Assembly: GCF_003352465.1 (NCBI RefSeq) | Contig: NZ_CP031153.1 | Coordinates: 734,465-798,464, forward strand | Reading direction: 5' to 3' | DNA length: 64,000 nt | Source of the DNA: Kordia sp. SMS9 | GTDB lineage: Bacteria; Bacteroidota; Bacteroidia; Flavobacteriales; Flavobacteriaceae | Position numbers and translations under genes: made by a program | Shown here: positions 15,601 to 23,904 of the stretch, one piece after another | Position numbering within the stretch: the first letter of the stretch is position 1 | Layout: every line of letters starts with the position of its first letter | Notes under the pieces: model-generated | What the model was told of the DNA's origin: nothing | Seen by the model: the letters and a program-made list of their open reading frames with translations, nothing else | Databases searched by the model: none

Positions 15601-17104
15601 CTACCGTATGTTCTGTAGTTCCGCCAACATCAACGATGTATGAACTTATGTCTTGTGAACTTCCCGAAACATTACAAATCTCTATCCATTCGTCGTCTGT
15701 CCCTGAGGTATTGTACATAATTTCCGTGATCACAACATCGGCAGTTGGTGGCGGATTTATGGTTAAAATTCCCGAATTGTACGTCACAGGATCCCAAAAG
15801 TTCCCCATATTATCTGCTAAAATTCCACCATAGGTAAAATCGCTACTATTGATTCTAAATCGTGACGCGTAGTAATAGGTTCCTACCGTTAATGCTGAAC
15901 CGATTTCCGCGGTATATTGATCGTTATTGCCACTATCAGAATCATACGTTGCTGCAATCCATGTCCAACCTGCATCTACTCTAGGATCATTGTCCGTTGT
16001 GTTGTAACCAATCCACGCTTCTACATTGGCACCTTGCCCTACAGCATCTGTAATTCCAGGTTCATATACTTGTGCAAATACACTAAAATTATCGCCTTGT
16101 GTAATGGTTCCTGTTTTTGGAAAATCTACATTACAGAAATCAGCTGTATCTGGATCAACCGTTAATTGTACCGAATCATTACTCCAAACACCGCCAGAAC
16201 CGCCATAGGTGAAATTACAGCTATTGAGTCGAAAGCGACTCGCATAAAAGTACGTTCCTGTAGGCAATGCGGAACCGATTTCGGCACTAAATTTATCATT
16301 ATTTCCAACTTGCACATTGAATGTTGCTGCAATCCATGTCCAACCAGCGCCAACACTTGGATCATTGTTTGTGGTGTTATATCCTATCCAAGCTTCTACG
16401 CCAGTACCTGCGCCAGCGGCTTCGGTAACTCCTGACTCAAAGGTTTGTGCAAAAACTGTAAAATTATCACCGACTGTGATGGTTTGTGCTGTTGTTGGAA
16501 ATTGCACATTGGCAAAATCCATAGCGTCTGTACACGATAATGAGACTGTTCCGTTTACGATAATGTCATTGCCAGAACCTTCAAATCCTCCAGAACCTGT
16601 TGTAGCTTCAGCCCATCCATATATTCTGTAGGTTACGGCTGCTGTATTTCCTGTTTGACTTATTGAAAATGTGATTACTTGTGTGCTTGAGTTGTCGGCA
16701 ATTGCCATTTCTGTATCAATATTAGCAGCGTAACTGTCTAGCGAACTTCTAACAGCAATGCCTCTTAATCCTGTATTTGATCGTTGTACATTAAAAACCA
16801 TCGTTGTTACATCAAATTCAAATCCACTGTTTGGCGTAATTGTAAATTCCATATAATCGTTTCCTGAAACGGCATTGGCTATATTTGAAGTAGCCCAAGA
16901 AGTTGCATTAAATCTATTTCCGTTATTGGATGCTGTTAATCCGCTACCTCTTGTTATGGTGGAAGATGTTAAATTTGCATCATTAAAGTTAGATGCTGCT
17001 GAAGCTTCATTTCCTGCTAATCCGTTGAAGTCAAATGTTAAAATTTGAGCATGACTCAAAAAACACATTAGAAAAAAGAAAACTGGGGCTATTTTTTTTT
17101 TCAT
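12608..17104 (-). CDS. Large secreted multidomain protein with lamin-tail and Calx-beta domains, T9SS cargo
   Basis: 1498 residues. Signal peptide MKKKIAPVFFFLMCFLSHAQ. Order: N-terminal beta domain (about 20-185); two copies of a 120-residue unit (about 190-315 and 322-440) sharing VEAWIGYNTTNNDP, GWTWIAAT and TYFYASRFR; a lamin-tail domain (about 450-610, VITEIMYNTSGTDDEWIEI); a Calx-beta domain (about 620-745); a second lamin-tail-like domain (about 750-950); a beta-rich region; and a type A T9SS sorting domain in the last 75 residues (SVKVYSMLGQLVG, GVYLVVIDTEKGSLTKKI). Such proteins are carried through T9SS and fixed to the cell surface. Function unknown; nuclease or adhesin roles are known for similar layouts but no catalytic motif is evident. 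Confidence 0.88.
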   Translation of the reverse strand: MKKKIAPVFFFLMCFLSHAQILTFDFNGLAGNEASAASNFNDANLTSSTITRGSGLTASNNGNRFNATSWATSNIANAVSGNDYMEFTITPNSGFEFDVTTMVFNVQRSNTGLRGIAVRSSLDSYAANIDTEMAIADNSSTQVITFSISQTGNTAAVTYRIYGWAEATTGSGGFEGSGNDIIVNGTVSLSCTDAMDFANVQFPTTAQTITVGDNFTVFAQTFESGVTEAAGAGTGVEAWIGYNTTNNDPSVGAGWTWIAATFNVQVGNNDKFSAEIGSALPTGTYFYASRFRLNSCNFTYGGSGGVWSNDSVQLTVDPDTADFCNVDFPKTGTITQGDNFSVFAQVYEPGITDAVGQGANVEAWIGYNTTDNDPRVDAGWTWIAATYDSDSGNNDQYTAEIGSALTVGTYYYASRFRINSSDFTYGGILADNMGNFWDPVTYNSGILTINPPPTADVVITEIMYNTSGTDDEWIEICNVSGSSQDISSYIVDVGGTTEHTVDVSTILADGDCITISLGSNGDGTYNPGCNFTPDQGEDASTNSTNNLVNSSDTITLFAADGTTVADVVTYSTADGANGNDASLHVIDASLNNSSTGTNWQEVTVGGSPGTNALLSPCATTQVAFVATTSTLAEDGAFIDICVAITNPSGSVATTVEVALDGGSTATNGTDYDDGAGTPAAISFPVTLTFPAGSSANQCVTIFISNDDAVVEPSETVILNLQNVSGGTTPSIGTNSTHTLTITDNDGAGSSDIMITQYYEGSGNNKWIEVKNVSGAVIPANTYYIVVLNNADADNPAAADPSNAGSPSFNNNTIISTDLAVGEVRRYRENTAILPAYASPGETGYDGNPTFDFPSTASLFSGDDLVIITTSLDSNTWANRVDVIGDGTTWGDRRCFVRNSCVATGPSTTFDINDWVEFTDTEVENPVSGTNPYLGEHEESATTWNGSSWSNGLPDRSRIVSLSGNYNASTDGDLVACSLSADSGITVTVPSGTFIDIQNDLTVSVGGTFNVEHQGSLIMVDDAGTVSGTVNVEKTTTSFEQYDYTYWSSPVTSTTFGTALSSWRLDRAYRYIAANFEDLDADELDDNDDIWSNMLSADTMSPGVGYAVMGPTTGTFPRTETVTFSGTVNNGVITSPISLSADATDADDDWNFVGNPYPSAISADDFVALNTNITGTLYFWTHVDDASMSNPGPDVFNYSTDDYAMYNATGSVGTGSTSGSTAPTGFIASGQGFFIEAITAGSVTFNNSLRSSAYDNTNFYRSSDDAEEFSTESTQVERDRIWLNLTNADGAFSQILIGFLENATLQKDRLYDGIRLNGFNYLRLYSKDATHTYGIQGRPTFADTDIVPVGYDSAVLGDITISIDQMEGILNTADVDVFLKDLDLNITHNLKVSPYTFTTTDGTFPNRFQLQFINNILSVDEEVLAEDALAVYLNNTKEIEIKQRTGTEINSVKVYSMLGQLVGMTSNMNQKISLRAQASGVYLVVIDTEKGSLTKKITR

Positions 17105-17126
17105 ACCGCTGCATGTTAAATACCTA

Positions 17127-17158
17127 CAATAATACTAGATAATTATTAAATAATCAAA
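17127..17158 (-). promoter_or_regulatory. Candidate promoter of the large T9SS cargo gene
   Basis: On the minus strand a -33 TTTG (17155-17158) and TATTATTG (17127-17134, one mismatch to TAnnTTTG) are 20 bases apart, the right spacing. The -7 box is 23 bases from the ATG. Confidence 0.5.
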
Positions 17159-17202
17159 AGCTTTTTTTTTGTAAGTGTGAATAAATAGTTATTTTTTTGC
17201 TT

Positions 17203-17679
17203 ATGTCGTTAAATGAAAAATCGTATTCTCTTACAGAAGCTATGGTAAAAATACAACAATTTTGCGTATATCAAGATCGTTGTCACAAAGAAGTTGTAGA
17301 AAAGTTACAAACCATGAACATGATACCCGAGGCAATTGACCTAATTGTTAGCGGATTAATTCAAGATAATTTTCTAAATGAAGAACGTTTTGCCAGAAGT
17401 TTTGCTAGAGGGAAATTTCGCATTAAAAAGTGGGGGCGTTTGCGCATTGTCAGAGAATTGAAGTTTCGAAATATTTCTAAGTTTGTGATTGATGCTGCCT
17501 TGAAAGAAATTGAAGAAACTACCTATCTTGCAACACTTAATGAATTGGCACAGAAACGCGCAAAAGCCGTAAAAGAGACAAATCCGCTAAAGCGAAAAAA
17601 GAAAATTGCTGATTATTTATTGTATCGTGGTTGGGAATCGCATTTGGTGTACCAAAAGATCAATGAGATTGTGAAGTAA
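17203..17679 (+). CDS. recX: Regulatory protein RecX
   Basis: 158 residues of repeated three-helix bundles. Typical stretches are YQDRCHKEVVEKLQTM, LIQDNFLNEERFARSFARGK (the RecX hallmark) and KWGRLRIVRELKFRNIS. RecX binds RecA filaments and limits their activity in recombination and SOS control. The frame begins with TTG at 17197, but the ATG at 17203 (MSLNEKSYSL) is the natural start. Divergent from the T9SS cargo gene and just two bases from the convergent cupin gene stop. Confidence 0.88.
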   Translation: MSLNEKSYSLTEAMVKIQQFCVYQDRCHKEVVEKLQTMNMIPEAIDLIVSGLIQDNFLNEERFARSFARGKFRIKKWGRLRIVRELKFRNISKFVIDAALKEIEETTYLATLNELAQKRAKAVKETNPLKRKKKIADYLLYRGWESHLVYQKINEIVK

Positions 17680-17681
17680 TA

Positions 17682-18551
17682 TTACACAATACTATTTTTA
17701 CGATGTGTTCTGATAATGGCTTGTTCATTTTTCCAATCGATCCATTTTTGACCTTTTATTTTGCGCATGAAATTGTCGTAATTTCTCATAATAAACAAGT
17801 TGTATATCGCTTGTCCAAAGTTTTTTGGTTTTCTAGCAATCGCGCGTAAACTCATGGAAAAACCTGGTGTTATATATTTCATGTAATGCCACCAACCTTC
17901 AGGCATATAGAGAATGTTGCCATGTTCTAAGTTTGCAATATATCCTTGTGCTTTTTGTAGTGCTGGCCATTTTTCAAAGTCTGGATTGGAGAAGTCAATG
18001 TCTTCACGAACAATCAAAGAATGTGGAATTTTGTAGAGGTAATTACTTTGCTCTTGATCAAATAGAATGCATTGCTTTTTTCCTTCAAAGTGAAAGTGAA
18101 AGATATTGGCCAAATCAATATCATAATGCATAAACGTATGCGAATTGGTTCCTCCAAAAAATAACATTGGTAAAGATTTCATCAACTTTAATCCAAAATT
18201 AGGAAAGGTAAAATCTTCTTGCAAGGATGGTACTTCTTTTAGAATATTCCACAAGAAAATACGATATTTTGTAGGTTCACGTTTGAGCAAATCCACATAT
18301 TCTGACATTTTCATTTTGGCATGTGCTTCATTGAAACCGTCTTTATAGTCTACAGGTCTGTCATCGTACAAAGGCACTTCAATATCGCCTGCAATCTCTT
18401 TCATATAGTCCAAACTCCATTTGCTGTACGCAGGCCAATCTTCTATATAATTCTCTATCACCACAGGTTTTTGCGGCTTGAAGTAATTTTTTATAAAGTC
18501 TTCTTTGGTAATTGTGTTAACCCTTGGAATTTCTTGCAGATTCAATTTCAA
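17682..18551 (-). CDS. Cupin-like (JmjC-type) Fe(II)/2-oxoglutarate-dependent oxygenase
   Basis: 289 residues, cupin_8 fold. The metal triad is visible: H-x-D in FMHYDIDLANIFHFHFEG (about 140-146) and the distal His in MPEGWWHYMKYI near 225. Members hydroxylate proteins, peptides or small molecules in the cytoplasm; the substrate here is unknown. The start is TTG at 18551: between it and an in-frame stop (18588-18590) there is no ATG or GTG, and KLNLQEIPRVNTITKEDF matches the family N-terminus. Monocistronic, downstream of bioB. Confidence 0.82.
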   Translation of the reverse strand: MKLNLQEIPRVNTITKEDFIKNYFKPQKPVVIENYIEDWPAYSKWSLDYMKEIAGDIEVPLYDDRPVDYKDGFNEAHAKMKMSEYVDLLKREPTKYRIFLWNILKEVPSLQEDFTFPNFGLKLMKSLPMLFFGGTNSHTFMHYDIDLANIFHFHFEGKKQCILFDQEQSNYLYKIPHSLIVREDIDFSNPDFEKWPALQKAQGYIANLEHGNILYMPEGWWHYMKYITPGFSMSLRAIARKPKNFGQAIYNLFIMRNYDNFMRKIKGQKWIDWKNEQAIIRTHRKNSIV

Positions 18552-18610
18552 AATTCTAACGTTTATGATAGCTAAGTTACTAAATTGTTACGAAATATTA
18601 TTTTTTTAAA

Positions 18611-18639
18611 TTAAAAAAGAGCCCAATTATGAGCTCTTT
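18611..18639 (-). terminator. Terminator of bioB
   Basis: Arms AAAGAGC and GCTCTTT with an extra C-G pair inside; the A-run on its left becomes a T-run on the minus strand. Confidence 0.75.
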
Positions 18640-18661
18640 AGTAACTATTTTTTGGTACTCA

Positions 18662-19771
18662 TTATTGTTTTTTCGTTAATACTGCAGCTTTCTTTTTTTG
18701 TTTGGCTTCTTCGTTTCGTTCAATTGTATGATCGGGTCTTGACCATTTTGGTTTTTCTCCCAATGCTTGATATTGAGAATCTTCTGCTTCTACAGTTTGC
18801 GGTTGCACTTTTTTGGTGAATGGTTTTTGTGGGTTTAATCCTAACATTTCAAACATTTTCATGTCTTCATTGACATCTGGATTTGGTGTCGTTAATAACT
18901 TATCGCCTGCAAAGATAGAGTTTGCTCCCGCGAAGAAACACATTGCTTGTCCTTCTCTACTCATATTAGTTCTTCCCGCAGATAAACGTACTTGCGTTTC
19001 TGGCATTACAATTCTTGTGGTAGCTACCATACGAATCATTTCCCAGATTTCTACAGGTTTTTCATCTTCCAACGGCGTTCCATCAACAGCAACTAAAGCG
19101 TTGATTGGCACAGATTCTGGTTGCGGATTTAGCGTAGCTAACGCGACTAGCATGCCTGCGCGATCTGCTACCGATTCACCCATTCCGATAATTCCTCCAC
19201 TACAAACCGTTACATTGGTTTTGCGCACATTGTCAATGGTTTCCAAACGATCTTCGTACCCACGTGTAGAAATAACTTCTTTATAATATTCTTCCGAAGA
19301 GTCTAAGTTATGATTGTATGCGTACAATCCGGCTTCTGCCAAACGTTGCGCTTGATTTTCTGTCACCATTCCCAGTGTACAACACACTTCCATATCTAAT
19401 TTATTGATGGTACGCACCATTTCCAATACTTGATCGAATTCTGGTCCGTCTTTTACATTTCGCCATGCAGCTCCCATACATACACGTGAACTTCCAGAAG
19501 CTTTGGCGCGTAATGCTTGTGCTTTTACATGCGGAACGGTCATTAAATCGTTGCCTTCAATATCGGTATGATAGCGTGCTGCTTGCGGACAATACCCGCA
19601 ATCTTCTGGGCAACCGCCCGTTTTTATAGATAGTAATGTAGAGACTTGTACTGTATTTGGGTCGTGATGAATTCTGTGTACTGTTGCGGCTTCGTACAAC
19701 AGTTCCATCATGGGTTTATTATAAATTTCTATGATTTCTTCTTTCGTCCAATTGTGTCGTATGTTGCTCAT
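18662..19771 (-). CDS. bioB: Biotin synthase
   Basis: 369 residues. Radical-SAM enzyme that inserts sulfur into dethiobiotin, the last step of biotin synthesis. The cluster motif is GGCPEDCGYCPQ with C54, C58 and C61. Other expected blocks are present: VCMGAAWRNVKDGP, YNHNLDSSEEYY and SAGRTNMSREGQ (the Arg of the [2Fe-2S] site). The C-terminus carries a Lys-rich extension of about 20 residues beyond the usual end. Separated from the other bio genes by the NfeD-flotillin pair and ketosynthase, and has its own -7 box. Confidence 0.97.
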   Translation of the reverse strand: MSNIRHNWTKEEIIEIYNKPMMELLYEAATVHRIHHDPNTVQVSTLLSIKTGGCPEDCGYCPQAARYHTDIEGNDLMTVPHVKAQALRAKASGSSRVCMGAAWRNVKDGPEFDQVLEMVRTINKLDMEVCCTLGMVTENQAQRLAEAGLYAYNHNLDSSEEYYKEVISTRGYEDRLETIDNVRKTNVTVCSGGIIGMGESVADRAGMLVALATLNPQPESVPINALVAVDGTPLEDEKPVEIWEMIRMVATTRIVMPETQVRLSAGRTNMSREGQAMCFFAGANSIFAGDKLLTTPNPDVNEDMKMFEMLGLNPQKPFTKKVQPQTVEAEDSQYQALGEKPKWSRPDHTIERNEEAKQKKKAAVLTKKQ

Positions 19772-19790
19772 AAAAAAGTGAATTTGGTGA

Positions 19791-19798
19791 CAAAAATA
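19791..19798 (-). promoter_or_regulatory. Bacteroidota -7 box (TATTTTTG) for bioB
   Basis: Perfect TAnnTTTG on the minus strand, 20 bases from the bioB ATG and abutting the stop of the preceding gene, so bioB can be transcribed alone. Confidence 0.5.
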
Positions 19799-19799
19799 G

Positions 19800-20279
19800 T
19801 TATATCCATTTAGATTCTGCTTCTGTGGCGTCTAAAATATCAATTTTTAATCTTTCTGCAATTTGTTTTGCTACTTTAAACGCATCTTCCTTATCAGTTG
19901 TTGCATAGGCTTTGATGCGGTGGTTTCCATTGTAGAATAAATTGAGTACAATGATATCATTTTTTACAGTAGCTTCCGCAGATAATGCGCGTACTTTTGC
20001 CGATTCTGTAGTGCTGAATACTGAAACATATTCAATATCGGGCAAATCTTCCCATTTCCCAAAACGAAAGCCAAACAACTCTACAAAAGTTCTGTAACGT
20101 TTGATGTCTAGCTCAATTTCTGATCCGTCTCTATTAAAGAAGAAGATGGACATTCCGCAGAAAATCATTCCAAATAAATTTCCAGTCACCAGCCAAGCAA
20201 TTCCCATAAAGAAAAAAGCAACACCAAATACATAACGCATGATCGGAACTTTACGCTTAAAAACTATGTTTTTTTTCAT
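19800..20279 (-). CDS. Small membrane protein, paralogue of 27881-28384
   Basis: 159 residues. Two membrane helices at about 18-50 (VFGVAFFFMGIAWLVTGNLF and the segment after it), then a soluble domain with LPDIEYVSVFSTTES, VLNLFYNGNHRIKAYATTDK and a C-terminus reading LKIDILDATEAESKWI. The protein encoded at 27881-28384 has the same plan and endings (LPALEYISVF, VNLWYAGNKHFKIY, LQIDLLDARIAHNSKW). No function known. The frame opens with GTG at 20306, but the ATG at 20279 (MKKNIVFKRK) is preferred. Confidence 0.7.
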   Translation of the reverse strand: MKKNIVFKRKVPIMRYVFGVAFFFMGIAWLVTGNLFGMIFCGMSIFFFNRDGSEIELDIKRYRTFVELFGFRFGKWEDLPDIEYVSVFSTTESAKVRALSAEATVKNDIIVLNLFYNGNHRIKAYATTDKEDAFKVAKQIAERLKIDILDATEAESKWI

Positions 20280-20289
20280 TGTTTGTGTA

Positions 20290-20322
20290 AAAGATAAAAT
20301 CCGCACAACGGCGGATTTTATA
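20290..20322 (-). terminator. Possible terminator after the flotillin gene
   Basis: Perfect ten-base arms TAAAATCCGC and GCGGATTTTA; on the minus strand a short T-rich run (ATCTTTTA) follows. It overlaps the GTG extension of the next gene, another reason to prefer the later ATG. Confidence 0.5.
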
Positions 20323-20335
20323 GTGTTTTGTATGT

Positions 20336-21796
20336 TTATTCTTCTGTTGTAGCATCAGCGTCGTCCGAAGTAGTAGCTTCGACTTCTGTAATGTCTTTTC
20401 CTTTTAAATATTCTGGCAAATCCATTCCTGCCATGTTGAACATTTCCTGTAATGGCGGAACCGCTTTGTACATGCCTGAAATAAAGTTGGACGTAGAAGT
20501 TTTTCCATCTTTTCCGCCACTACCATTTTCCCAAACGGTCACTTTATCAATTTTAATATTTTTAATTGCTTCTGCTTGTAGTTTCACCAATTCAGGTAAT
20601 TTATCAGCAATTAATAATAGAACGGCATCTCTGGAGCTATCGCCCGCAGCTTTTACAACTTCTTCTAAACCTGCTGCTTGCTTCGTTAATACTTCGTACT
20701 GACCTTGTGCTTCTGCTTGTGCTTTGAATAAGATAGCATCTGCTTCCCCTTTTGCTTTTCTACGAATGCGTTCTGCTTCTGCTTCTGCATCAATTTCTAC
20801 TTTCTTTTTATCAATTTCCGCAGGAACAATAACATCTGCCATTTGTGAAGAACGTTCTCTTTCTGCTCTGGCAACTTCTGCTTCACGCTCTGCTGCATAC
20901 GATTCTTCCAAGGCTTTTGCCGATTGCACTTTTTCAGATGCTATTGCCACACGTTCTGCTTCTGCTTCACGCTGTCTACGTAAGGAATCAGAGTTTGCTA
21001 CAGCAATTTTTGCGGTGTTTTCTCCTTCTACTGCTTGTGCATTTGCAGCGGCTACTTGTGTACGTTCATCTTGTAATGCATTTGCTTCACCAATAGAACC
21101 ATCTCTATTTTTTTCTGCAACCGATTTACGTGCTGCGTTAATTGCATGTGCTGCTGCTTCTTTACCAAGTGCTTCAATATAGCCTGATTCGTCAACGATA
21201 TCTGTAATGTTTACGTTGATTAGTTTTAAACCTACTTTCTTTAATTCTGATTCGACGCTTTGTGAAATGTTCGTTAAGAATTTATCTCTATCGGAATTAA
21301 TTTCTTCAATATCCATTGAAGCCACTACCAAACGTAATTGTCCGAAGATAATTTCTTGTGCAAGTTCTTGAATTTCATTCTGACCTAATCCAAGTAAACG
21401 TTCGGCTGCATTTTGCATAACGCCTGGTTCTGTAGAAATACCAATGGTAAATCGAGAAGGTACATTCACACGAATGTTTTGCTTACTCAAAGCATTGACC
21501 AAGTTTACTTCTATGGAGATGGGCGTTAAGTCTAAGAATTCATAATCTTGAATCACTGGTAGTATAAATGCTGCTCCACCATGAATACATTTTGCAGATT
21601 CTCCGCCACCAACTTTACCATATACTACTAAAATTCGATCTGAAGGACAGCGTTTATATCTACGTATAAATACTGTGATTAATAAAAAGATAAAGAGTCC
21701 AGCGGCGACGAGTAAGATAAGTCCAGACATTTCGCCAATTGGATTTCCATCGCTACCACTATTTTGCATTTGCAATAAGAGGAATGCTTTTGTCAT
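20336..21796 (-). CDS. Flotillin-family (SPFH/Band 7) membrane scaffold protein
   Basis: 486 residues. One N-terminal membrane anchor (about 25-47), SPFH domain (about 55-200, with GGAAFILPVIQDYEFLDL), a long Ala/Glu-rich coiled coil (about 205-375, repeats of the EAEAER and EREAEVARA type), then a C-terminal oligomerisation part and an acidic tail. Flotillins build membrane microdomain scaffolds. The gene start overlaps the end of the NfeD-like gene by 38 bases, the classic NfeD-flotillin coupling, so the two form a unit. Confidence 0.93.
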   Translation of the reverse strand: MTKAFLLLQMQNSGSDGNPIGEMSGLILLVAAGLFIFLLITVFIRRYKRCPSDRILVVYGKVGGGESAKCIHGGAAFILPVIQDYEFLDLTPISIEVNLVNALSKQNIRVNVPSRFTIGISTEPGVMQNAAERLLGLGQNEIQELAQEIIFGQLRLVVASMDIEEINSDRDKFLTNISQSVESELKKVGLKLINVNITDIVDESGYIEALGKEAAAHAINAARKSVAEKNRDGSIGEANALQDERTQVAAANAQAVEGENTAKIAVANSDSLRRQREAEAERVAIASEKVQSAKALEESYAAEREAEVARAERERSSQMADVIVPAEIDKKKVEIDAEAEAERIRRKAKGEADAILFKAQAEAQGQYEVLTKQAAGLEEVVKAAGDSSRDAVLLLIADKLPELVKLQAEAIKNIKIDKVTVWENGSGGKDGKTSTSNFISGMYKAVPPLQEMFNMAGMDLPEYLKGKDITEVEATTSDDADATTEE

Positions 21797-22379
21797 AATT
21801 TGTTTTGTTTATTGGTTGAACGATTAATATTCCGGTTCCTGTAATTTCGATTACTTCTACTACAGTTCCTGTTTTGAGTGTTTCATTACTGTCGGCAAGT
21901 GCGTCTAATTCGCGTAATGCTCCTTGAACGTTGACGTGTACTTTTCCTATTTTGGAACGATTGGCTCCGATGGTTAAATACACTTCTCCTACGTTTCCTA
22001 TCGCATTTTCTAGTTTGAGTGTTCCGCTACTTACCAATTTGTTTATATAGTAAATAAGCGACGCCATGACAAACATCATTGCCAAGCCAGCTAATGTGGA
22101 TATTAAAATAGTCACACCTTTTCCGTAACCTGCATTGATGGAAGAGATTCCTGCCCAGCTAAAAATGGTAAAGAACGCTACCAAATTTTTGAATGTAAAG
22201 AATTGAAAACCAATTCCTGTATCGCTTTCTATTTCGGCATCTACGTCGCCGTCCACGCCATCTGCATCACCTACTAAAAAAGTAGTGATTAATACAAATA
22301 CAAAAATTGTGGATGATATTGCAGCGATGATCCAATACCCTTTTTCAAAAGCTGTTAATGCTGAAAACCAATCTCCCAT
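21759..22379 (-). CDS. NfeD-like membrane protein with C-terminal OB fold
   Basis: 206 residues. Membrane helices at about 14-36, 65-82 and 85-112; between the first two is an acidic loop (DGVDGDVDAEIESD). The C-terminal 70 residues form an OB-like domain (IGNVGEVYLTIGANRSKIGK, then GTVVEVIEITGTGILIVQPI). This is the short, protease-free NfeD type that partners flotillin in the inner membrane. Its 3' end overlaps the flotillin start by 38 bases. Confidence 0.85.
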   Translation of the reverse strand: MGDWFSALTAFEKGYWIIAAISSTIFVFVLITTFLVGDADGVDGDVDAEIESDTGIGFQFFTFKNLVAFFTIFSWAGISSINAGYGKGVTILISTLAGLAMMFVMASLIYYINKLVSSGTLKLENAIGNVGEVYLTIGANRSKIGKVHVNVQGALRELDALADSNETLKTGTVVEVIEITGTGILIVQPINKTNYDKSIPLIANAK

Positions 22380-22421
22380 AGCATACGGTTTTAATGTGTT
22401 ATTTTTAATTTTTTGTTGAAT

Positions 22422-23582
22422 TTAGTCTTTGCATAACAATACTGAAACAGCATTCCCTCCAAATCCGACCGCATTCACTAAAATGTTGTTTAGTTGTTTC
22501 GGTTTTTTTCCTTGATCAAGATACGGAATTGAGATGAATTGTTGTTGCTGTATCATCAGAATTGCTAATTCTACACTTAATATTCCTGAAGCTCCAAAAG
22601 TGTGACCTATTTTCCATTTATTCGTAGTTAAACTTGGCATTTTGTTACAAAATATTTTTTTGATTGCTTGATATTCTGCCAAATCGCCTTTTATCGTGCC
22701 TGGCGCATGCAGTATGATTGCGTCAATTTCTGCTGGTGAATGTTGCTGGATTGCCATACGCATCGACTTTTCAAAACAGATACCTTCTGCAGAAATAGAC
22801 GTATTGTGTTTTAAAATTTCAGTTGCATAGCCAATGCCTCTAATTTTTGCTAATGCACTTGACTTTTCTCCTTTTTCCAAACAGATAGCAGCGGCACCTT
22901 CGCCCAAAATCATGGTGTTTCGCTTTTTTTCTAAGTCTAAGGAAATACACGGATACGCTGCTTCTTTTTTGGCATAAATGTGCAATGCTTGCATTTGTGC
23001 AATGGTAAATGGTGTTAATGGTGCTTCACTTCCGCCGACTAAAAACTTATCTGCCATTCCCGATTGCAACCAGGCAATTCCGTTGAGTAGCGCATGCAAT
23101 GCGGTAGAACAGGTTATGGAATGTGATATTTGTGGACCAGCAGTTTGCAAATCGTGCGCCACCCACGAAGAAATATTACCCAATGTTGTGGTTGGTGAAC
23201 TTAGCGTTTGTGCGTGTCCATCTTGTAAAAAATCTTTGTGATATTTTTCAAAAAGTGTCGTTGCTCCACGTGACGAACCCATGTTGATTCCGAAGTCACT
23301 TTCGTTTTTCCAACCTGCGTTTTCAATAGCAATTCGCGAAGCTATCATTGCATATAAAACACTATTGTCTAGATTTTTATATTTTGAATTGGAATTTTTC
23401 AACGCGGTTACGGCTGCTTCTGCTGTGGCAGAAAGTGATGCTGTATATACTTTTGTATCTTGAATTGTTTTTTGTTGAAAACAATGTGAGTTGTTAAGGT
23501 AGTTTTTCCAGATTTCAGCTTGCGTATTTCCTAATGGAGATACCGAACCCAAGCCTGTTATTGAAATACAATCATGCATCAT
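22422..23582 (-). CDS. FabF-type beta-ketoacyl synthase, linked by position to biotin genes
   Basis: 386 residues with a complete thiolase-fold active site: Cys158 in HSITCSTALHAL, His292 in ILHAPGTIKGDLAEYQ (in place of the more usual HGTGT) and His327 in KIGHTFGASG. It therefore should condense acyl-thioesters with malonyl-ACP. It is not the housekeeping FabF by its divergent second motif. Lying between the biotin operon and bioB, it may help build the pimeloyl moiety, which needs two extra elongation rounds; this is inference. ATG at 23582 or the adjacent ATG at 23579. The gap to the phosphatase gene holds an inserted element. Confidence 0.85.
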   Translation of the reverse strand: MMHDCISITGLGSVSPLGNTQAEIWKNYLNNSHCFQQKTIQDTKVYTASLSATAEAAVTALKNSNSKYKNLDNSVLYAMIASRIAIENAGWKNESDFGINMGSSRGATTLFEKYHKDFLQDGHAQTLSSPTTTLGNISSWVAHDLQTAGPQISHSITCSTALHALLNGIAWLQSGMADKFLVGGSEAPLTPFTIAQMQALHIYAKKEAAYPCISLDLEKKRNTMILGEGAAAICLEKGEKSSALAKIRGIGYATEILKHNTSISAEGICFEKSMRMAIQQHSPAEIDAIILHAPGTIKGDLAEYQAIKKIFCNKMPSLTTNKWKIGHTFGASGILSVELAILMIQQQQFISIPYLDQGKKPKQLNNILVNAVGFGGNAVSVLLCKD

Positions 23583-23886
23583 ATCGACATATATTGAGAG
23601 TGCTAATATCGTAAGAAATGTGATGATTTGCTAACATTTGTAGACGAGTTTGAAATTCATTTTGTTTGTGTGAAAAAGTCTGTTGGATTTTAATTTAGAA
23701 AGTAGTATTTAACGTGAGTTCGATATAAATATTATGCTATGTACTTTATTGTTAATACATTACACTTAATGTCAAATCGAGCGCAGTCGAGATTCCTTTG
23801 AAAATATCAATTCTTAGCTGTTCTCGACTGCGCTCGAACTGACAAGTGTTTATTTTTCAGTAAATTACAAGTAAAATAAAGGTTTT
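23583..23886. other. Gap between ketosynthase and phosphatase genes
   Basis: No gene. It is mostly filled by the inverted-repeat element at 23711-23904, described separately. The remaining 128 bases next to the ketosynthase ATG should hold its promoter but show no exact -7 box. Confidence 0.5.
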
Positions 23887-23904
23887 TTAAGTCGAACTCA
23901 CGTT
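23711..23904. mobile_element. Non-coding element with terminal inverted repeats, MITE-like
   Basis: Ends: AACGTGAGTTCGA at 23711-23723 and its exact reverse complement TCGAACTCACGTT at 23892-23904. Inside is a second inverted repeat, TCGAGCGCAGTCGAGA (23777-23792) and TCTCGACTGCGCTCGA (23822-23837), able to form a long hairpin. The inner 16-mer recurs at 47977-47992. There is no open frame. The right end overlaps the last codons of the phosphatase gene (NNVSST), so the insertion appears to have supplied the stop. Confidence 0.55.

Noticed and set aside
20724..21182. Plus-strand 152-codon Ala/Ser-rich frame opposite the flotillin gene
   Set aside because: Mirror of the Ala/Glu-rich coiled coil; composition bias alone keeps this frame open.
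23594..23710. Possible regulatory RNA or riboswitch upstream of the ketosynthase gene
   Set aside because: No conserved hairpin pattern or known riboswitch core; the sequence is simply AT-rich and flanks the repeat element.
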